12,078 nt of DNA, from positions 1-12,078 of the forward strand of contig CAADVN010000298.1 in NCBI GenBank assembly GCA_900752445.1. Reading direction: 5' to 3'. Below, piece by piece: positions 7,667 to 12,078 of the stretch. The position numbers and the translations under genes are program-made. Under the pieces are notes generated by a model. The model searched no databases and was not told the origin of the DNA. It was given only the letters and a program-made list of their open reading frames with translations. This DNA is from an uncultured Oscillospiraceae bacterium. GTDB lineage: Bacteria > Bacillota > Clostridia > Oscillospirales > Oscillospiraceae. The first letter of the stretch is position 1. Each line of letters begins with the position of its first letter.

Positions 7667-9280
7667 ATGTATATCAAAAAAATACGACTTGTCGATTATA
7701 AGCGTTTTCATGATTTAACAATTGACCTTGGAGATAATCCTAAAAGAATCGTTGCTTTAGTTGGCCCCAACGGTTGCGGTAAAAGCAGTGTATTTGATGC
7801 CATGATTTATAGAATGAAGAATTATGTAGGCCGTTTTGGAAGCAATGCTATATCATACGATTATCACTATCATTCTTTGACACAAGATCCCGGGTGCAAT
7901 TCTGATAATGTTGAACTCGATTTTGATCAAGGTGACTTCAATAATGTAATTCACGCTAAACAGAGGTTAGGACTTGACAAAACACTGTTTAGTTTTAGAA
8001 GTTCATTTCGTTTTAATGCAATTCTACAAGTTAAGCAAACTAAATCTGTAAACGATATTCGCGAAAACTCATATGGTGCAAGTGCCGCATCTGATCTTGA
8101 TCAACGAATTGAAGAGAATTACAGAAGACTTATAGCAAAATATAACAATTACCGGGACGAGAATGACTTAAAGCCAAGTGAAGCTAAGAAGCATATTATA
8201 GGTGCATTAAATATTGCACTTAAGAAGTGTCTGGATCTTGAAATTGACAATTTAGGCAATATTGATGCAGACAAAGGAACGCTCTATTTCAAAAAGTCAG
8301 ATTCTGAAACGGTATTTGGTTTTAATGTTTTATCCGCTGGAGAAAAAGAAGTTGTGGATATACTTCTCGATCTATATATTCGCAAAGACTCTTACACAGA
8401 CTCGGTGTATATTTTTGATGAACCTGAACTACACCTTAACACAGCGATTCAGCGTTCCCTCCTCAATGAGATCAATAATATGGTTCCAAATAATTGTCAG
8501 ATATGGATTGCAACCCATAGCATTGGTTTCTTGCGTGCGTTACAAGACGAGTTAAAAAATGATTGCGATATTATTCAGTTCAATTCAGAAAGTAAATGGG
8601 CATCTGAAACATACATATTGACACCAGCAAAAGTTAACAGGAAAATGTGGCAAAGTCTTTTTTCAACTGCGCTTGATGATTTGTCGCAACTTGTTTGTCC
8701 TGAAATAATTGTCTATTGCGAGGGACGAGCTGATCCTAAAAAAGGCGGGGACGAAAGAGGCTTGGATGCGGACGTTTTTAATACTATCTTTGCACAGCAA
8801 CATCCTGAAGCTTTTTTCGTTTCAAGCGGTGGCAATACAGAGTTAGACCAGCGGAGCGAAATTGCAATCGCTATACTTTCAAAAGTGTTTCCCAATTTAA
8901 AGATTTGGATTCTTAAAGATAGGGATATGGCCTCAGGAAAAAGCACAGATGAACATACCAGGCAGCTTTATCTTCAGAATAATCCAGAGAATCATAGAGT
9001 CCTTAATAGATTTGAAATAGAGAATTATTTGTACGACCAAGAAGTTTTACAGGAATACTGTAGAAGCAACGGTCTTTCTTTTGATGAAGAGGCGTATAAC
9101 GCCACGGTACAAGATATTAAAAATGATAATTTGAAAGATCAAACAGGACGAATTAAGAAGTGCTGTAATTTGGTCAGCAGCATTAATGCAGAGGTGTTTA
9201 AACGTAATCTGGCCACCTATGTTACAAGTACAATGAATGTTTACAAAGAACTTGAAGCTGTCATTTTTGATAGAGCATAG
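7667..9280 (+). CDS. AAA/ABC-type ATPase fused to a TOPRIM-like domain (OLD/PARIS-like), probable defence protein
   Basis: The 537-residue protein has an N-terminal ATPase split by a long helical insert: Walker A GPNGCGKSS (33-41), signature LSAGEKE (222-228), Walker B VYIFDEPE (247-254) and switch His284 in IATHS. From about 345 a TOPRIM-like fold follows: Glu352 in IIVYCEGRADP, SSGGNTE (386-392), acidic pair Asp418/Asp420 in LKDRD, and RFEIENYLYD (448-457). This order is that of OLD-family nucleases and of fused ATPase-DUF4435 proteins such as merged PARIS AriA-AriB; all are anti-phage systems in which the TOPRIM part is the effector. The start is ATG 7667 with AAAGGA 9 nt upstream; the frame is open back to 7544 but has no ribosome site there. 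The gene is AT-rich compared with everything around it, suggesting recent acquisition. It is monocistronic; the exact defence family is unproven. Confidence 0.85.
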   Translation: MYIKKIRLVDYKRFHDLTIDLGDNPKRIVALVGPNGCGKSSVFDAMIYRMKNYVGRFGSNAISYDYHYHSLTQDPGCNSDNVELDFDQGDFNNVIHAKQRLGLDKTLFSFRSSFRFNAILQVKQTKSVNDIRENSYGASAASDLDQRIEENYRRLIAKYNNYRDENDLKPSEAKKHIIGALNIALKKCLDLEIDNLGNIDADKGTLYFKKSDSETVFGFNVLSAGEKEVVDILLDLYIRKDSYTDSVYIFDEPELHLNTAIQRSLLNEINNMVPNNCQIWIATHSIGFLRALQDELKNDCDIIQFNSESKWASETYILTPAKVNRKMWQSLFSTALDDLSQLVCPEIIVYCEGRADPKKGGDERGLDADVFNTIFAQQHPEAFFVSSGGNTELDQRSEIAIAILSKVFPNLKIWILKDRDMASGKSTDEHTRQLYLQNNPENHRVLNRFEIENYLYDQEVLQEYCRSNGLSFDEEAYNATVQDIKNDNLKDQTGRIKKCCNLVSSINAEVFKRNLATYVTSTMNVYKELEAVIFDRA

Positions 9281-9364
9281 GTTATGTTTTCTTCAATGAT
9301 GGATGACCGCTTATACTGAATTTTCTATCACTCACAATAACCGCGCTGCTACCCCTGCTATACT

Positions 9365-9407
9365 CGAAGCCCGGAAAACCTGTCTACATCAGGCTTTCCG
9401 GGCTTCG
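9365..9407 (+). terminator. Long hairpin after the ATPase gene, probable terminator
   Basis: An 18-bp stem with a single mismatch (arms 9365-9382 and 9390-9407) encloses a 7-nt loop. Only GTTTACATT follows, so the T-tract is poor, but the stem is long and GC-rich in its middle. Its last two bases overlap the attP arm CGTTTACA (9406-9413). Between the ATPase stop (9280) and this stem nothing else is recognised. Confidence 0.6.
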
Positions 9408-9434
9408 TTTACATTAGCAGCGTCGCTATACATA
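9406..9434. other. Attachment site, right junction of the sigK intervening element
   Basis: CGTTTACA (9406-9413) lies 16 bp before the central AC (9430-9431) of the core ATACATA (9428-9434). It mirrors the left junction exactly. Beyond the core the sigK coding sequence continues upstream; the element side supplies the premature TAG (9428-9426) that ends the interrupted frame. Confidence 0.85.
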
Positions 9435-10061
9435 CGAGCGCGAGATGCCGCAGAGGGCGGCGGTCTCGCGTTGGGTCAGGGGTTTGTCGGAGTCGAGACC
9501 GTATCGCAGGCGGATGATCTCGGCCTCGCGTGCGCTCAGGACGCTGCCCACTAGCTCGCGCAGGCGCAGGCAGGTCTCGCAGTCACCGATGCGCTCGGCC
9601 ATGTCGTCCTCCTGGGAGATGATGTCCATGAGCGAGAGCGTGTTGCCGTCGCCGTCTACGTCGATGGACTCGGACAGCGACACGTCGCCTGCGGATTTTT
9701 TCTGGGCTCGGAAATACATCAGTATCTCGTTCTCGCAGCAGCGTGAGGCGTAAGTTGCGAGGCGGACGCCCTTTTCAGGCCGGTAGGTGTTTATGCCCTT
9801 TATGAGGCCGATGGTGCCGATGGAGATAAGGTCGTCGGCATCGTCGGCCTGGGTGTAGTATTTTTTGATGATATGCGCTACCAGACGGAGATTGTGCTCA
9901 ATGAGCACGTTGCGCGCGTCGATGTCGCCCTGAAGCCAGAGATCGACATACTTCCGCTCCTCCGCAGCGGAAAGCGGCCTGGGGAACGAGCCGGACGAAG
10001 GTCCGAGCCTCAGCATCAAAAACGCGCTGGACAGCAGCATCATAAATGCCCCAGTAAGCAA
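9426..10061 (-). CDS. sigK: sigK, 5' piece: pro-sigma-K truncated in region 4.2 by the intervening element
   Basis: Sigma-K directs late mother-cell transcription during sporulation, including coat genes. This piece encodes 211 residues: a hydrophobic pro-sequence (about 1-25) of the kind removed by SpoIVFB, then FPRPLS, region 2 with IEHNLRLVAHI (54-64) and DLISIGTIGLIKGI (77-90), ATYASRCCENEILM, and region 4 ending GISRSYV. The next codon is TAG, supplied by the element, so half the recognition helix is missing and this form should be inactive. Excision adds 19 residues, giving 230, near the family's usual 241. The start is TTG 10061 with AAGGTGGT 7 nt upstream; it aligns MLTGAF with the MVTGVF start of B. 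subtilis SigK. The frame extends four codons further to a GTG. No convincing promoter was found; a weak sigma-E-like -10 lies near the AATAGAAT sequence about 30 nt upstream. Confidence 0.93.
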   Translation of the reverse strand: MLTGAFMMLLSSAFLMLRLGPSSGSFPRPLSAAEERKYVDLWLQGDIDARNVLIEHNLRLVAHIIKKYYTQADDADDLISIGTIGLIKGINTYRPEKGVRLATYASRCCENEILMYFRAQKKSAGDVSLSESIDVDGDGNTLSLMDIISQEDDMAERIGDCETCLRLRELVGSVLSAREAEIIRLRYGLDSDKPLTQRETAALCGISRSYV

Positions 10062-10148
10062 ATGCAGCACCACCTTATCAATGATGCTACATTCTATTCA
10101 CCAACCGCAAGTACACTTTCGACTTTCGTCGCGGCCAAGCACAACTGA

Positions 10149-10182
10149 CAAAAACATCCGGCAGGGTCTTACCCTGCCGGAT
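10149..10182 (-). terminator. Intrinsic terminator after glgA
   Basis: A perfect 12-bp stem (10182-10171 with 10167-10156) closes on a 3-nt loop and, on the minus strand, is followed by GTTTTTG. It ends the glgA transcript 22 bases after the stop codon and isolates sigK from it. Confidence 0.9.
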
Positions 10183-10203
10183 TTCGTGTTCTTGTTCAGT
10201 TTC

Positions 10204-12078
10204 TTACCACTGCGTCAGCTCGAGGTAGAGGTCCTTGTACTGCCTCGCGGAATTCGCCCAGGAGACGTCCTTGGCCATGTCGCGCTGGACTACCTCGTCC
10301 CAGTGATAACGGTTCGTGAAATACACCGTCTTCGCACGGTTGATGGCATCCAGCAGCAGGCCCGCGTCGTAGCGGTCGAAGGGGAAGCCGTTGCCGTCGC
10401 CCGTGAAATTTTTGTACGGCTCGCCCGTGTCCTTCAGCCCGCCGGTCTCGCGCACGATGGGCAGAGTGCCGTAGTGCATCGCGTTCAGCTGGGTCAGACC
10501 GCAGGGCTCGAACTTCGACGGCACCAACAGCGCGTCGGCGCCCGCATATATCCTGTGCGCCCTCGCCTCATCATACTGGATGCAGGCGCAGAAGGTCCCG
10601 CGATTCGTCGCCTCGTACCAGCGGAAAGTGTCCTCATACTGGCTGTCGCCCGTGCCGAGCACGATGACCTGCGTGTTGCCATCCAGTACCTGCGGAATGA
10701 TGCTGCTCACCAGGTCGAGGCCCTTCTGGTTCGTCAGCCTCGATATGAGACCAATGACAAACTTGCCCTCATCCTCTTCAAGGCCCAGCTCGCGCTGCAG
10801 GGCGCGCTTATTCGCCATCTTGTGCTCGAGTACGTTGCCGAGGCCGTAGTTCTCAAAGAGCGCCGCGTCCTTCTCGGGATCCCACATCTCGTAGTCGATG
10901 CCGTTAACAATGCCGCGCAGCTTCCAGTTGTGATAACGCAGGTGGTTCTCGAGCTTCTCGCCGTACTCGGGAGTCTGGATCTCGTACGCATAGGTGCCGC
11001 TCACGGTGGTGATGCGGTTGGCGTAGGCGAGACCGCCCTTGAGCATGTTGGCGTTCACATAGTCCTGCTGCAGCGCGCCCATGTTGAAGACCTCGTCGGG
11101 CAGGCCGGACCAGTATTTGATGGTCGGGATATTGTAGATGCCCTGGAAGCGCAGGTTGTGGATGGTAAGTATAGACTGCGCATGGCCCACAGGCGTGTCC
11201 TTGAACAGAGTGCGCAGATACACGGGCACCAGCGCCGCCTGCCAGTCGTGGCAGTGGACGATGTCGGGTATCCAGTTCATGTAGTTGAGCGCAGCCAGCG
11301 CGGCCTTGCTGAAGTAGCAGTACTTCGGAATGTCGTCCACGAGGTTCAGATAGGGATTGCCGGAGGAGAAGAACTCCTGATTGTCGATAAAGTCATAGAC
11401 GACGCCGTCCGCAATGTATTCCATGATGCCGACATAATAGCTGCGTCCGGTCTTGCCGAGGTCCATGTAGAACTCGCCGCGGTAGACCATCTTGTCCTGG
11501 TACTCCTGCGGTATGCAGGCGTAGCGGGGCAGGATGACGCGCACGTCGCAGTTGAGCCTGGCCAGCTCGCGGGGCAGGGCGTACATGACGTCGCCCAGGC
11601 CGCCGGTCTTGACAAAGGGGTGGCACTCGGAGCCGATAAAGGCCACGCTCCTGCGCGGCAGGTCGTACATCACATTCACAGGCTGAGCCTCCTCAACAAC
11701 AGGCGCGGTCTCCTCAACGATGGGAGCCACATCCTCAATAACAGGCGCGGTCTCTACGACCGGCTCATTTCCCTCAACAACAGGTGCTTCCTCGACCACG
11801 GGTGCCGTGTCCTCAATAACAGGCGCGGCCTCGGCAACCGGAGCGGTCTCCTCGATCACCGTTGCAGCCGTCTCGACCACGGGTGCGGTCTCCTCGACCA
11901 CGGGCGCGGTCTTTTTGGCGGCAGGCTTTTTAGCCGTGGAGCTCTTTTTAGCCGCGGGCTTCTTTTCGGCGGCCTTTTTCTCAGCGGGTTCAGCCTTTTT
12001 CTCAGCAGCAGCGGACTTCTTAGCCGCGGGGTTCTTTTCGGCGGGGGTAGCCCTCTTTTTTGGCGGGGGGGGGCGCTC
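10204..12078 (-). CDS. glgA: Glycogen synthase GlgA with a long low-complexity N-terminal extension (start beyond the window)
   Basis: GlgA transfers glucose from ADP-glucose to the growing alpha-1,4-glucan. From about 11649 downward the product is a normal GT5 enzyme: SVAFIGSECHPFVKTGGLGDV (ADP-glucose-binding lysine), HCHDWQAALVPVYL, TIHNLRFQGIYN, SRLTNQKGLDL and PSKFEPCGLTQLNAMHYG, ending in LTQW. Before it the same frame remains open to the window edge, at least 140 residues: first a K/A/P-rich part (repeats like AAKK, AEKK), then about 75 residues of V-E-E-T-A-P-type repeats. Typical GlgA is about 480 residues and starts at the SVAF strand. A GTG at 11679 has AGGAGG (11693-11688) 8 nt upstream and would give a 491-residue, normal-length enzyme, so internal initiation is possible. 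The GlgA call is firm; the true start is not. Confidence 0.93.
   Translation of the reverse strand, partial: ERPPPPKKRATPAEKNPAAKKSAAAEKKAEPAEKKAAEKKPAAKKSSTAKKPAAKKTAPVVEETAPVVETAATVIEETAPVAEAAPVIEDTAPVVEEAPVVEGNEPVVETAPVIEDVAPIVEETAPVVEEAQPVNVMYDLPRRSVAFIGSECHPFVKTGGLGDVMYALPRELARLNCDVRVILPRYACIPQEYQDKMVYRGEFYMDLGKTGRSYYVGIMEYIADGVVYDFIDNQEFFSSGNPYLNLVDDIPKYCYFSKAALAALNYMNWIPDIVHCHDWQAALVPVYLRTLFKDTPVGHAQSILTIHNLRFQGIYNIPTIKYWSGLPDEVFNMGALQQDYVNANMLKGGLAYANRITTVSGTYAYEIQTPEYGEKLENHLRYHNWKLRGIVNGIDYEMWDPEKDAALFENYGLGNVLEHKMANKRALQRELGLEEDEGKFVIGLISRLTNQKGLDLVSSIIPQVLDGNTQVIVLGTGDSQYEDTFRWYEATNRGTFCACIQYDEARAHRIYAGADALLVPSKFEPCGLTQLNAMHYGTLPIVRETGGLKDTGEPYKNFTGDGNGFPFDRYDAGLLLDAINRAKTVYFTNRYHWDEVVQRDMAKDVSWANSARQYKDLYLELTQW
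11688..12078 (-). repeat. Low-complexity coding repeats in the glgA 5' region
   Basis: In the glgA frame, 11688 to about 11910 encodes repeated units of the type APVVEET/APVIEDT with near-identical DNA segments (for example CCTCAATAACAGGCGCGG at two places). From about 11911 to the edge it encodes Lys-Ala-Pro-Glu units. A charge switch from basic to acidic occurs between the two. Such tracts change length easily by slippage. Confidence 0.75.

Larger units (their letters stand above)
3707..9430. mobile_element. skin-type element inserted in sigK (5724 bp)
   Basis: The element is bounded by direct 7-bp copies of ATACATA and splits sigK within codons for GISRSYV. Removing 5724 bp between the copies restores a complete sigK frame. 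It carries a large serine recombinase at one edge, as expected for the SpoIVCA-type elements that interrupt sigK in Bacillus subtilis (about 48 kb) and Clostridioides difficile (about 15 kb); those sizes are recalled, not checked. This one is much smaller. It also holds a tyrosine integrase, a SWIM protein, small genes and an ATPase-TOPRIM gene. Its base composition is visibly lower in GC than the flanks and changes along its length: recombinase intermediate, integrase lower, ATPase gene AT-rich. This suggests assembly from different sources. Confidence 0.9.

Noticed and set aside
3707..9430. An ordinary transposon or insertion sequence that merely broke sigK
   Set aside because: No terminal inverted repeats of IS type are present; the ends form a serine-recombinase attP and the frame is restored exactly on excision, which chance insertion would not ensure.
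9426..10061. sigE instead of sigK
   Set aside because: The motifs FPRPLS, IEHNLRLVAHI and GISRSYVSRIEKKAL fit sigma-K; as recalled, sigma-E has GISQSYISRLEKR and a different N-terminus.
9426..10073. Reading the 215-codon frame as a complete, ordinary sigma factor
   Set aside because: It stops inside the recognition helix at the same core found beside the missing 19 codons at 3645-3704, so it is the 5' piece of split sigK. The first four codons are also dropped for the TTG start.

Overview
The window reads as a GC-rich chromosomal segment of an endospore-forming Firmicute, most likely a gut-type clostridium. It contains a sporulation sigma factor gene (sigK) with an N-terminal pro-sequence, Gram-positive-style Shine-Dalgarno sites with TTG and GTG starts, and ordinary housekeeping genes. 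No species can be named from the sequence alone.

Layout. Positions 1-1642 (+) hold the end of a D-Ala-D-Ala ligase gene and a complete murF, overlapping by 4 bases, followed by a strong terminator (1668-1701). recQ (3582-1723, -) converges on them and has its own near-consensus promoter (3613-3641). Just beyond that promoter lie the last 19 codons of sigK (3645-3710, -). The rest of sigK is 5.7 kb away (10061-9426, -) and stops abruptly inside the region 4.2 recognition helix. glgA, with a long low-complexity N-terminal extension, runs off the right end (12078-10204, -).

Main result. sigK is split by a skin-type (sigK intervening) element of 5724 bp. Both junctions carry the 7-bp core ATACATA (3704-3710 and 9428-9434). 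Joining them at the core restores an uninterrupted reading frame for a 230-residue pro-sigma-K with the family motif GISRSYVSRIEKKAL. The two element ends, joined, give a symmetric 50-bp attP-like site: 8-bp arms CGTTTACA/TGTAAACG lie exactly 16 bp on each side of a central GT. A large serine recombinase gene of the SpoIVCA kind ends 7 bp inside one arm.

Contents of the element, left to right: the large serine recombinase (-); a 48-codon small gene just upstream of it (-); a terminator; a 121-residue SWIM zinc-finger protein (-) overlapping the end of a complete tyrosine integrase (-); a degenerate block resembling the 3' half of tRNA-Ser; a consensus promoter facing right; and an AT-rich gene for a protein joining an ABC/AAA-type ATPase to a TOPRIM-like domain, similar in layout to OLD/PARIS anti-phage proteins. 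The element therefore appears to be a compact mosaic: a sporulation-excised module, a second recombination module, and one probable defence cargo gene. The inferred biology is that the mother cell excises the element to make active sigma-K, while the forespore and vegetative cells keep it and its cargo.
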